The notes beneath the pieces were generated by a model. The model was not told where the DNA came from. It did not search any database and saw only the letters and a list, made by a program, of their open reading frames with translations. A stretch of DNA of 16,285 nucleotides, taken from JAGWAZ01 sp050248595. Its GTDB lineage: Bacteria > Bacteroidota > Ignavibacteria > OLB7. The number at the start of each line of letters is the position of its first letter. Positions within the stretch are counted from its first letter, which is position 1. Both the position numbers and the translations under genes were made by a program. Positions 1 to 7,047 of the stretch are shown one piece after another. Where the stretch lies: assembly GCA_050248595.1 (NCBI GenBank), contig JBFWSB010000052.1, positions 1-16,285 on the forward strand. Direction: 5' to 3'.

Positions 1-575
1 CCGACAATAAATCGCTCGGCAAGTTCCATCTCGATGGTATTCCACCTGCCCCGAGAGGGATTCCACAAATCGAAGTCACATTCGATATTGATGCCAACGG
101 TATCTTGAACGTTTCTGCGAAGGACAAAGCGAGCGGAAAAGAGCAGTCGATCCGAATTGAGTCCTCTGGTGGCCTTAACGACGATGAAATTGCTCGGATG
201 AAGCGTGAAGCTCAGGAAAACTCCGCTGCCGACAAGAAGCGCAAAGAGGAGGTTGAGCTGCGAAACCAAGCTGACCAAACGATTCACTCGTCGAAAAAGC
301 AATTGGAAGATCTTGGCGATAAGATTCCAGCAGATGACAAGGCTAAGATCGAGGAAGCATTGGCAAAACTTGAGGAAGCTGTGAAATCTGGCGATATCGA
401 CGCAATCCGAACAGCACGCGAAGCTCACGACAAAACCTGGAGTGAAGTCTCACAACGCATGTATCAGTCGGCAGGATCTGAAGGTGCAACTACGTCAGAG
501 AGCACCTCTGGATCAGGAACCGAAAATGTTGAGGAAGCCGACTACACCATCGTCGACGAAGACGAGAAAAAATAG
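1..575 (+). CDS. dnaK: Molecular chaperone DnaK (Hsp70), C-terminal part; 5' end outside the window
   Basis: Read in the frame starting at base 3, this is the end of the Hsp70 substrate-binding domain followed by the helical lid and tail. DnaK is the ATP-driven cytoplasmic chaperone that works with DnaJ and GrpE. The visible piece (about 190 residues) opens with the beta-sandwich sequence around GIPPAPRGIPQIEVTFDID, then ANGILNVSAKDK and GKEQSIRIESSGGL, which are hallmarks of the family. The lid helices follow (DDEIARMKREAQENSAADKK), then a Gly/Ser/Thr-rich linker and an acidic end, DYTIVDEDEKK, which corresponds to the usual VVDEDK-type tail. The reading frame continues unbroken from the left edge, so TTG at 105 is not a start. 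The ATPase domain and the promoter are not in the window. The gene ends just before a strong terminator, so it is probably the last gene of its transcript. Confidence 0.97.
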   Translation, partial: DNKSLGKFHLDGIPPAPRGIPQIEVTFDIDANGILNVSAKDKASGKEQSIRIESSGGLNDDEIARMKREAQENSAADKKRKEEVELRNQADQTIHSSKKQLEDLGDKIPADDKAKIEEALAKLEEAVKSGDIDAIRTAREAHDKTWSEVSQRMYQSAGSEGATTSESTSGSGTENVEEADYTIVDEDEKK

Positions 576-607
576 GCAGTTTTCCACAGTTGATCCACTA
601 ATCCACA

Positions 608-646
608 ACAGCGGAGTTTCCTGAGAGGAGGCTCCGCTGTTTTTTT
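608..646 (+). terminator. Intrinsic terminator of dnaK
   Basis: A perfect 9-bp stem (ACAGCGGAG at 608-616 with CTCCGCTGT at 632-640) extends inward by six more pairs, two of them G-U, to a GAG loop at 623-625. It is followed directly by a run of seven T (640-646). It lies 33 bases after the dnaK stop and separates dnaK from the WD40 gene. Confidence 0.93.
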
Positions 647-664
647 ATTAGAATAGTGATTTAT

Positions 665-693
665 GTGAGAAGTTTGAGACCTATCTTCGTCCT
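665..693 (+). promoter_or_regulatory. Candidate ECF-sigma promoter of the secreted WD40 gene
   Basis: This 29-base element matches a second one at 6379-6407 upstream of the ECF sigma gene in 22 positions without gaps. The shared parts are GTGAGAA (665-671, -35-like), TTT (673-675), CT (681-682), TCT (684-686) and CGTCCT (688-693, -10-like). Fifteen bases separate the AAG of the first part from the CGT of the second. This is close to the AAC-N16-CGT layout known for ECF promoters. The element starts 71 bases before the ATG at 736, against 72 before the sigma ATG. Recognition by the ECF factor encoded at 6451 is inference. Confidence 0.6.
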
Positions 694-735
694 GTCATAT
701 AGGATACTCACATTACTCTCGCTTTTGAATGCCAT

Positions 736-3432
736 ATGAAACTGATTAGAATAATGACAGCCTTTGGGACAATGCTTCTGCTGAGTCTCTTTTTGTGCAC
801 AAATGTTCTCTCTGCTCAAACTTCTCTTAGAATCATCCAGCCGAATGGAGGAGAAGTGCTTTCTGCTGGAGAGCATTATACGTTAAAGTGGTCAGGTAAC
901 CCCACCAGCTTACCTGTAACACTTGAGTATAGTGTTGATAATGGTAGCACGTGGATATTGATTGCTGAAAAGGTTCAAGGCAATCAATATGATTGGAGTG
1001 TATCTGGCGCTTTGAGTTCTACCTGCTTGTTACGTATACGGCTTATTGATGAGTCAAGTACTATTAATTTAACTGGGCATCAATCATACGTCAATGCTGG
1101 TTCTTTTAGTCCTGATGGGATCGTTGCTGCAACTGCAGGAGATGATGATGTAGCGATACTATGGAACTCAGTAACAGGTCAGAGACTGCGTACCCTGTCA
1201 GGGCACTCTAATGATGTGATGTGGGTCGAGTTTAGTCCTGATGGCTCTAAAGTAGCAACCGCGAGTCTCGACGGCACAGCAAAGCTTTGGGATGCCGCTA
1301 CTGGTCAGCAAATCAGGACATTTACTGGGCATAATCAAGGGTTGAATTATGTCAGCTTTAGTCCTGATGGAACTCGTATTGTCACCTCCAGCGAAGATGG
1401 AACAGCTAAGATCTGGAATATCTCTAATGGGTTTCTCGAAAAGACACTTTTAGAACATACAAATGGTGTTTTCTCTGCAGTCTATAGTCCTGATGGCTCA
1501 CATATTGTGTCAGCAAGTCGAGACTTTACTATAAAAATATGGGATGCTTCTACTGGTATTGTTATCAAGACAATTACTGGTCACGGAAACGTTGTTAGTT
1601 ATGCTCGATACAGTCCAGATGGAAAGCAAATTATTAGTACAAGTTATGATAAAACTGCAAAGCTTTGGAATGCAGTATCTGGTCAGTTAATAAAAACTTT
1701 TCAAGGCCATACAGATTGGGTGTGGAGAGCCTCTTTTAGTCCTGATGGATCAAAGATAGCTACTGGTAGTCGTGATGCCACAGCCATTGTTTGGGATATC
1801 CAAACAGGTCAGGCTCTTCACCTTCTCAAAGAACATAGTGGTGATGTTGGTGTAGCGGATTTCAACGTAGATGGAAGGCGTGTTTTAACTGCGGCAAATG
1901 ACCGACTCGGAAAAGTGTGGTATTTAGGAACAGATAGAACTGTAGAAGATGTTTCGGACAATACTTGGTCTATTGTTCTTCCGACTTTACAGGTGGTTCA
2001 GCCAAACGGTGGTGAGACAATCGTAGCAGGAGCAACTGCTGTTTTACGATGGAAAGGTTCTCTTCCGAATGAGACTGTACAGTTGGAGTATAGCACAAAC
2101 GGCGGAGAGACATGGGAACTGATAACCGATAATGCCAGTGGTACAGAATATGCTTGGAAGGTTCCCCTTATATCAAGCCAACGATGCTTGTTTCGAGTAA
2201 GTAGACTCTCTTCTCAGCGAGTTTTAAACCTTCAAGGTCACAAAGGATGGATAAATGCAGGGAAATTCAATCCTCTTGGTACATTGGTTGTGACTGCGAG
2301 TGACGATAGAACAGCTAAGATCTGGAATTCTTCTACTGGCACTCTTTTAAAAACATTAGCAGGCCATCAAGGAGATGTGATGTGGGCTGAGTTTAGTCCC
2401 GACGGATCAATGATTGCTACTGCAAGTGCTGATAAAACGGCCAAACTTTGGAGAGCCGAGACAGGAGCCTTATTGCGGACATTGGAAGGGCATACGAAGG
2501 GATTAAATTATGCCTCGTTTAGCCCAGATGGTAGTAGGGTAGTGACAGCAAGCGAAGATGGCTCTGTGCGGATATGGGATGTTGCGACTGGTCAAGAAGA
2601 GATGATGCTGTTATCTCACACGAACGGAGTCTTTTCTGCTCGCTTTAGCCCTGACGGAAAGGATATTGTGACAGCAGGTCGTGATTGGACTGTCAAGATA
2701 TGGAATGCTATCAGTGGTGCTGAGAAAACAACTTTCGTTGGCCACACAAATGTCGTTAGCCACGCAACGTACAACAAAGAAGGGGATCGAATTCTTAGCA
2801 CCAGTTATGATAAAACAGCTCAGCTCTGGGATGTGCAGTCAGGTCAATCTCTCATCACATTTCGAGGCCATACAGACTGGGTATGGCGTGGCTCATTTAG
2901 TCCAGATAACAAGTATGTAGCAACTGGCAGTAGGGATCATACCGCTATAATCTGGGATGCTACTACAGGCGAGTCATTAGAGGTTCTAAGAGGGCATTCG
3001 GGAGATGTTGGTGTTGCAGATTTCAATGTTGATGGGAGCCGGATTCTTACTGTTGCAAACGATGAACTTGGTAAGGTATGGAATGTAGAAACAGAACCTC
3101 TTCAACAAGATGAGTCAGATGCTCTGTGGCGGATTGTTATGGTCAGTGAAGTTTCGGAGATGGAAAATAATGCAATTGCTCGATTCCAGGTAATTCCGAA
3201 TCCGATCAAGGAGACCGGTATCATTGAATATTCTCTCACATCTCCACAACATGTCCGATTACTTTTAGTTGATCTTCTTGGTCGTGAGGTCAAAGAATTG
3301 CTATCACAAACAAAAGAGCCTGGAAGGCATGAAGTAGTTTTAGAGATTGACCAGATAGAACAGGGTGTTTACACACTGGTGCTACAGACTGAGAGTGGAG
3401 AAAAAAGCATCCGACTCTCTATCGTTCGGTAG
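736..3432 (+). CDS. Secreted double WD40 beta-propeller protein with T9SS sorting domain
   Basis: This 898-residue protein is probably exported. Residues 1-27 form a signal peptide (basic start, leucine-rich core, cleavage after VLSA). Two copies of one module follow: an Ig-like Kre9/KNH-type domain opening with QPNGGE (residues 35-40 and 422-427), then seven WD40 repeats (about 111-400 and 498-785), closed by a strand in an SDNTWSIV / SDALWRIV context. The copies align at a constant offset of 387 residues with no gap, and each blade best resembles the same-numbered blade of the other copy. Residues about 815-898 are a T9SS type A C-terminal domain (VIPNPIKETGIIEYSL, then LLGREVKEL, then QGVYTLVLQT). 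Such domains are normally cleaved during outer-membrane export. The ligand is unknown; WD40 propellers usually bind proteins. The ATG has no good Shine-Dalgarno sequence but sits right before the signal peptide. The module recurs in the membrane protein at 7048-8892. Confidence 0.9.
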   Translation: MKLIRIMTAFGTMLLLSLFLCTNVLSAQTSLRIIQPNGGEVLSAGEHYTLKWSGNPTSLPVTLEYSVDNGSTWILIAEKVQGNQYDWSVSGALSSTCLLRIRLIDESSTINLTGHQSYVNAGSFSPDGIVAATAGDDDVAILWNSVTGQRLRTLSGHSNDVMWVEFSPDGSKVATASLDGTAKLWDAATGQQIRTFTGHNQGLNYVSFSPDGTRIVTSSEDGTAKIWNISNGFLEKTLLEHTNGVFSAVYSPDGSHIVSASRDFTIKIWDASTGIVIKTITGHGNVVSYARYSPDGKQIISTSYDKTAKLWNAVSGQLIKTFQGHTDWVWRASFSPDGSKIATGSRDATAIVWDIQTGQALHLLKEHSGDVGVADFNVDGRRVLTAANDRLGKVWYLGTDRTVEDVSDNTWSIVLPTLQVVQPNGGETIVAGATAVLRWKGSLPNETVQLEYSTNGGETWELITDNASGTEYAWKVPLISSQRCLFRVSRLSSQRVLNLQGHKGWINAGKFNPLGTLVVTASDDRTAKIWNSSTGTLLKTLAGHQGDVMWAEFSPDGSMIATASADKTAKLWRAETGALLRTLEGHTKGLNYASFSPDGSRVVTASEDGSVRIWDVATGQEEMMLLSHTNGVFSARFSPDGKDIVTAGRDWTVKIWNAISGAEKTTFVGHTNVVSHATYNKEGDRILSTSYDKTAQLWDVQSGQSLITFRGHTDWVWRGSFSPDNKYVATGSRDHTAIIWDATTGESLEVLRGHSGDVGVADFNVDGSRILTVANDELGKVWNVETEPLQQDESDALWRIVMVSEVSEMENNAIARFQVIPNPIKETGIIEYSLTSPQHVRLLLVDLLGREVKELLSQTKEPGRHEVVLEIDQIEQGVYTLVLQTESGEKSIRLSIVR
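826..3138 (+). repeat. Tandem duplication of a PNGGE-plus-seven-WD40 module (unit 1161 bp)
   Basis: Unit 1 runs from about 826 to 1977 and unit 2 from about 1987 to 3138. Corresponding codons are 1161 bases apart throughout. Matching anchors are QPNGGE, GDVMW versus NDVMW, GLNY, HTNGVFSA, STSYDKTA, GHTDWVWR and SGDVGVADFNVDG. The DNA has drifted mainly at third positions (for example the TDWVW codons near 1717 and 2871), so the duplication is old and appears to be kept by selection on the protein. Confidence 0.9.
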
Positions 3433-3451
3433 CTCAAAGAGTCAGAAGAAT

Positions 3452-3490
3452 ATGGGCTATCTTCACGTTGAAGATAGCCCATGTTTTATG
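3452..3490. terminator. Terminator hairpin shared by convergent genes
   Basis: A perfect 14-bp stem (3452-3465 with 3469-3482) closes on a three-base CGT loop, followed by GTTTTA on the plus strand. It lies 19 bases after the WD40 stop and just past the stop of the minus-strand methyltransferase gene, so it can end both transcripts. The T-tract is short on the plus side, and the minus side reads TATTCTTCTG. Confidence 0.82.
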
Positions 3491-4289
3491 CCTTCTTTTC
3501 AACTTCAGCTCGGAGAAACCAACCACAACGCTTTAGTCCCATTAGGAATGTGAGAACATAAGCTCCCCATCGTGCTGGAGCTGGCTTATCTGGAAGAAGG
3601 TCGTAGTATGTTGCTGGCGCATCCATCGACACGATTCGTACTGGATGCTGGAGCAGGAGGTTCTTAAACTCTTGAATACTATATGCCTTTGTCCCAGGGC
3701 TTTCTTGGTGCTCTGCCATAATTGACTTTATTGACTTGAAGGGTTTCCCAGCCAAAAGACCCCATCGCAAGTACTTGTATACAACGTAAGGGGATCGCCG
3801 GTTGTATACCATGATTTTGATGCGACCTCCCGGTTTCGCAACCCTTACTAATTCTCCCAATGCTTTTGGTGTATCTGGCGAGTGATGTATAACTCCCCAA
3901 GAATAGACCAAGTCAAAAGAATTTTTCTCATATGGGATATTCTCAGCATCACCTATCCGCAGATCCTCACACTCAAGATTATAAACCTCAAGGCGATGTC
4001 GAACATTTTCAATCCCTTCGCTCGTGAGGTCAATTCCGTGAGCTAATGCTCCAGATCTAACCCATTGAAGGAAATCTGTTCCTGCCCCAACACCAACTTC
4101 CAACACTTTTTTGCCATGCCATCGACTGAATTGTGCAAAGGGCATGATTTCATGTTCAACATCATAACGATATTGCTCAATCTCTTCGAAGTATTCTCGT
4201 GAATGTTTTTCAGATATGGCAACGTCTGTGCCGCATGACTGCCGATCCCAATATTCACGTACTCCCTCTTTTAAGTCGATAGAACTCAT
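3486..4289 (-). CDS. Class I SAM-dependent methyltransferase
   Basis: A 267-residue cytoplasmic protein with the Rossmann-fold methyltransferase core. Motif I (VLEVGVGAGTD, residues 62-72) binds SAM. The acidic residue ending strand 2 is in HGIDLTSEG (about 84-92). GDAENIPY (113-120) precedes FDLVYSWGVIHHSPD (125-139), and the post-core strand is LVRVAKPGGRIKIMVYN (147-163). This is the UbiE/Methyltransf_11 pattern. The C-terminal 100 residues, rich in basic and aromatic residues, are not recognisable and probably bind the substrate. The gene follows asnB after 35 bases on the same strand, so the two are likely co-transcribed. That pairing suggests modification of a surface glycan, lipid or small metabolite, but the substrate cannot be read from sequence. 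There is no Shine-Dalgarno sequence before the ATG. Confidence 0.88.
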   Translation of the reverse strand: MSSIDLKEGVREYWDRQSCGTDVAISEKHSREYFEEIEQYRYDVEHEIMPFAQFSRWHGKKVLEVGVGAGTDFLQWVRSGALAHGIDLTSEGIENVRHRLEVYNLECEDLRIGDAENIPYEKNSFDLVYSWGVIHHSPDTPKALGELVRVAKPGGRIKIMVYNRRSPYVVYKYLRWGLLAGKPFKSIKSIMAEHQESPGTKAYSIQEFKNLLLQHPVRIVSMDAPATYYDLLPDKPAPARWGAYVLTFLMGLKRCGWFLRAEVEKKA

Positions 4290-4324
4290 AAGACAATGAT
4301 ATAGTGATTGAATTTTATCTTCTC

Positions 4325-6244
4325 TTATCTCTCAATATACTGTTTGTGCCACAGAGCTAAAATCAGAAGTGACCAAAGTTGCTTGGAATGATTAGCCGTT
4401 CCGCGCACATGTTTTTGATAGAGAGATTGAATGTGTTTTGCATCAAAAAGTGGACTCTTCAGCAAGCTGGAAGAATTCAGAACATCTCTCGTATAAGTTG
4501 CTAACGAACCCTTCCGCATCCACTCTGCAATCGGGGAGTTCAGACCTTGTTTAGAACGATATATCGTTTCGTTGGGAATGATTCCCTCTGCGGCCTTCTT
4601 CAAAATATATTTTCCTATACCATTCTTGACTTTCAAGTTGCTGGGCATTCGAAACGCAAACTCGACGATCCTGTGATCGAGGAAAGGTACGCGAGCTTCA
4701 ACTGAGACAGCCATTGCCATCTTATCAACACGCATTAAAAGAAGTTCTGCGAGCCGATTTTTCATGTCGTAGTAGATCATTCGTCTGAGATGATCAATCT
4801 GGATCCCATGCGCCGATGAGTCTAACTGTTGAAAATACTTCAGGGATACTCGTGATGAGGAATTTAGATCTTGCAGGGAAGCATTGTGCAGAAGGGAACG
4901 TTTTTGTATTTCACCAAAGGCGGGGATTGCACCATAAAAAAATGGCGTGTCTCGTTCAGCAGATCGCCGTACATATTCTGCTATTGGTTGATCTCCTTTC
5001 AAACCACGGATGATAGGGTAGACCATTCGATGGAAAATCTGTGGGAGCTTATAAAACTGATTATAATACCGCAATTCTTGCTGATAGTGTGAGTATCCAG
5101 AGAACTCTTCATCAGCTCCCTCGCCAACATGAACAACGATTGTTCCTGCTTCTCGCGCAAGTTTACTCACAAAGAACATCGGTACACATGCTGGATCAGC
5201 ATTTGGTTCATCTTGATGCCAGACCATACGCTCAAGAAAGTCTACTGCATCATCTTCATCGATTAAAGCTTCGTGATGATTCGTTTGAAATCTCTCTGCA
5301 ATGAAACGTGCATGCTCCAGTTCGTTATGCTTTTCCAGATCCTTAAAGCCAACGGAAAAGGTCTGTACTGGACGATCCATTTGTTCAGACATAAGGGCGA
5401 CGTTGAGGGACGAGTCGACACCACCTGATAAGAGAACGCCAAAGGGCACATCAGCAAGCATCCTTAGGCGAATTGAATCCCTTAATAACCGGCGAAGCTC
5501 CTCGATACAGAATTCTTCGTTGGCTAAATCTTGAGGGGCATATTTTTCGGTTTGATCTGGTATATCCCAATACTGTTTTTTCTCTATTGTTCCGTGTTTG
5601 TCTACGATAAGGTAGTGTCCGGCTTCAAGTTTTCTAATACCGGAGAAAAGTGTTTGATCGGGGGGAGTAATGTAAAATGAAAGATAGTCGTAGAGTCCTT
5701 GGTTGTCCATCTCTCGAGAAATGTCTGGGTGTTCTATAAGTGCTTTGATCTCTGATGCGTAGTAGATTGCTCCATTCTGTTGAGTGTAGTAGATCGGCTT
5801 TACCCCAAGTCGATCTCTGAGCAAGATTAGTTGCTCAGAGCGCGCATCCCAGATACCTATCCCGAACATTCCATAGAGCTTCTCAATAAATGCGAGACCA
5901 TATTCCTGGTAAGCATAGAGGATCGTTTCGGTGTCTGTGCGAGAATGGTAACGGTATCCCTTAGATTCCAGATCGTGTCGTAGCTCCTTGTGGTTATATA
6001 TCTCTCCATTGAATGTGATCCAGATTGTCTTTTCCGGGTTAGACATTGGCTGATGACCAGCCTCAGAGAGATCAATGATGGAAAGCCGACGAAACCCTAA
6101 ACCGACACTTCGATTTTCAGAGATATAAATACCGTCGTCGTCAGGACCTCTGTGATGAATCGCAGAAGTCATCTTCTGAAGGATATCTTGGCTGACGACC
6201 CCTTGTCGTTGGGAATAGTTGTAGATGCCGACAATTCCGCACAT
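4325..6244 (-). CDS. asnB: Asparagine synthase (glutamine-hydrolysing), AsnB family
   Basis: A 639-residue two-domain amidotransferase that moves the amide nitrogen of glutamine to a beta-aspartyl-AMP intermediate, consuming ATP. The start is placed at the ATG at 6244 because the catalytic Cys must follow the initiator Met (MCGIVGIYNY). A longer frame opening at GTG 6271 would add nine residues and bury that Cys. The glutaminase domain shows HRGPDDDG (31-38), the RRLSIIDLS region (52-60), FNGEIYN (78-84) and the RTDTE aspartate (104). The synthetase domain has the ATP-binding PP-loop SGGVDSS (273-279) and a GEGADEEFSGY segment. The length exceeds that of E. coli AsnB (554) and fits the longer AsnB-like enzymes often found in polysaccharide and secondary-metabolite loci. 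With the methyltransferase downstream it may amidate a sugar, peptide or lipid rather than serve only asparagine supply; that is inference. Confidence 0.92.
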   Translation of the reverse strand: MCGIVGIYNYSQRQGVVSQDILQKMTSAIHHRGPDDDGIYISENRSVGLGFRRLSIIDLSEAGHQPMSNPEKTIWITFNGEIYNHKELRHDLESKGYRYHSRTDTETILYAYQEYGLAFIEKLYGMFGIGIWDARSEQLILLRDRLGVKPIYYTQQNGAIYYASEIKALIEHPDISREMDNQGLYDYLSFYITPPDQTLFSGIRKLEAGHYLIVDKHGTIEKKQYWDIPDQTEKYAPQDLANEEFCIEELRRLLRDSIRLRMLADVPFGVLLSGGVDSSLNVALMSEQMDRPVQTFSVGFKDLEKHNELEHARFIAERFQTNHHEALIDEDDAVDFLERMVWHQDEPNADPACVPMFFVSKLAREAGTIVVHVGEGADEEFSGYSHYQQELRYYNQFYKLPQIFHRMVYPIIRGLKGDQPIAEYVRRSAERDTPFFYGAIPAFGEIQKRSLLHNASLQDLNSSSRVSLKYFQQLDSSAHGIQIDHLRRMIYYDMKNRLAELLLMRVDKMAMAVSVEARVPFLDHRIVEFAFRMPSNLKVKNGIGKYILKKAAEGIIPNETIYRSKQGLNSPIAEWMRKGSLATYTRDVLNSSSLLKSPLFDAKHIQSLYQKHVRGTANHSKQLWSLLILALWHKQYIER

Positions 6245-6378
6245 AGTACTGATAGAAAAGTTCCGATTCACATATCATCAAGAATACCACAACATAGTCT
6301 TTTCCAGCTATCGCATTGAATTGCAATGTGCATCCTTCACCGAGGGCAATCGAATTCCCTACGCACTATACACTATAA

Positions 6379-6407
6379 GTGAGAACTTTTGCAGCTTTCT
6401 CCGTCCT
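6379..6407 (+). promoter_or_regulatory. Candidate autoregulated promoter of the ECF sigma operon
   Basis: Partner of the element at 665-693. GTGAGAA (6379-6385) is followed by CTTTT, and CGTCCT lies at 6402-6407, with AAC-N15-CGT spacing. GAACTTT at 6383-6389 also resembles the -35 of RpoE-type promoters. The element starts 72 bases before the ATG at 6451. ECF factors commonly transcribe their own operon, which supports the reading, but no transcript start is known. A tandem CACTATA pair (6364-6377) lies just upstream and could be an accessory site. Confidence 0.62.
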
Positions 6408-6439
6408 CAAGGATAGCATATCCTTCGGATGTCTTCATT

Positions 6440-6445
6440 AGGTGG
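6440..6445 (+). promoter_or_regulatory. Shine-Dalgarno sequence that sets the sigma gene start
   Basis: AGGTGG lies five bases before the ATG at 6451. In-frame GTG codons at 6442 and 6445 overlap it, so they are more likely part of the ribosome-binding site than starts. Confidence 0.6.
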
Positions 6446-6450
6446 TGCAA

Positions 6451-7029
6451 ATGCTGGTGAGACCCAAAGTGGCCGATACAATCAACAAACATACAACTGA
6501 CCCAGAACAGGAGATTCTCCAACGTTTTAAGGATGGAGATAAAGAGGCTTTCGTTGAACTTTTCCAGCGTCATCACACAGCAATATACCGCTACTGCCAT
6601 TTGATGCTTGGGGAGAAAGAGGCTGCTGAAGACATCTATCAAGATACTTTCTACAAATTCTATACGGATTGTCGGGAAGGGAAAGATGTACATAGTGTGC
6701 GTGGCTTCTTGACTGTGGTTGCAAGATCAAGGTGTCTTGACTATCTCAAACGAAAAAAACGACATACATCATTTAATGAAGTTGCTGAACCCTCTTGGGA
6801 GCCTGACCTTGCCAGTGCCGATACGCAGTTTCATCTTCGGGAAGCATTGTCGAAAATCCCGCACCAGTATCGCGAGGCTTTTACTCTTCATGTATTACGC
6901 GAATACAGTTATGAGGAGATAGCAGAGATACTCGGTATTGGACCTCATGTTGTCAAGAATCGGATTTACAGGGCTAAACAGAACCTGCGAAAAGTTCTCT
7001 CACCCATTTTTCGCGAAGATGGTAAATAG
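6451..7029 (+). CDS. ECF-type RNA polymerase sigma factor (sigma-70 family)
   Basis: A 192-residue two-domain sigma factor that would direct RNA polymerase to alternative promoters. Region 2 (about 32-102) contains FVELFQRHHTAIYRYCHLML, the AAEDIYQDTFYKFY polymerase-binding helix and VRGFLTVVARSRCLDYLKRKKR. Region 4 (about 129-185) contains IPHQYREAFTLHVLREYSYEEIAEILGI and the recognition helix PHVVKNRIYRAKQNLRKVL. Region 3 is absent, as in all ECF factors. ATG 6451 is preferred over GTG 6442 because of the AGGTGG spacing. The next gene begins 18 bases after the stop and encodes a membrane protein with an anti-sigma-like head, the usual sigma/anti-sigma arrangement. A copy of the promoter element found upstream of this gene also precedes the secreted WD40 gene at 736, the best candidate target in the window. 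Confidence 0.93.
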   Translation: MLVRPKVADTINKHTTDPEQEILQRFKDGDKEAFVELFQRHHTAIYRYCHLMLGEKEAAEDIYQDTFYKFYTDCREGKDVHSVRGFLTVVARSRCLDYLKRKKRHTSFNEVAEPSWEPDLASADTQFHLREALSKIPHQYREAFTLHVLREYSYEEIAEILGIGPHVVKNRIYRAKQNLRKVLSPIFREDGK

Positions 7030-7047
7030 CTTCTATCGCATAGAATT

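Noticed and set aside
674..703. Sigma-70-type promoter TTGAGA-N18-TATAGG before the WD40 gene
   Set aside because: The match is weak and overlaps the ECF-like element, which has an independent, identically spaced copy upstream of the sigma gene.
1080..3070. Regularly spaced repeats that could suggest a CRISPR-like or satellite array
   Set aside because: The roughly 126-base periodicity is the codon footprint of WD40 blades within one open reading frame.
3546..3574. GTGAGAA followed by ATCGTG inside the methyltransferase gene, resembling the ECF element
   Set aside because: It is inside coding DNA with no gene start downstream, lacks CGTCCT at the right spacing and is best explained by chance.
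6245..6271. Nine-residue N-terminal extension of AsnB starting at GTG
   Set aside because: The catalytic Cys must be residue 2 after Met removal, so the start is ATG 6244.
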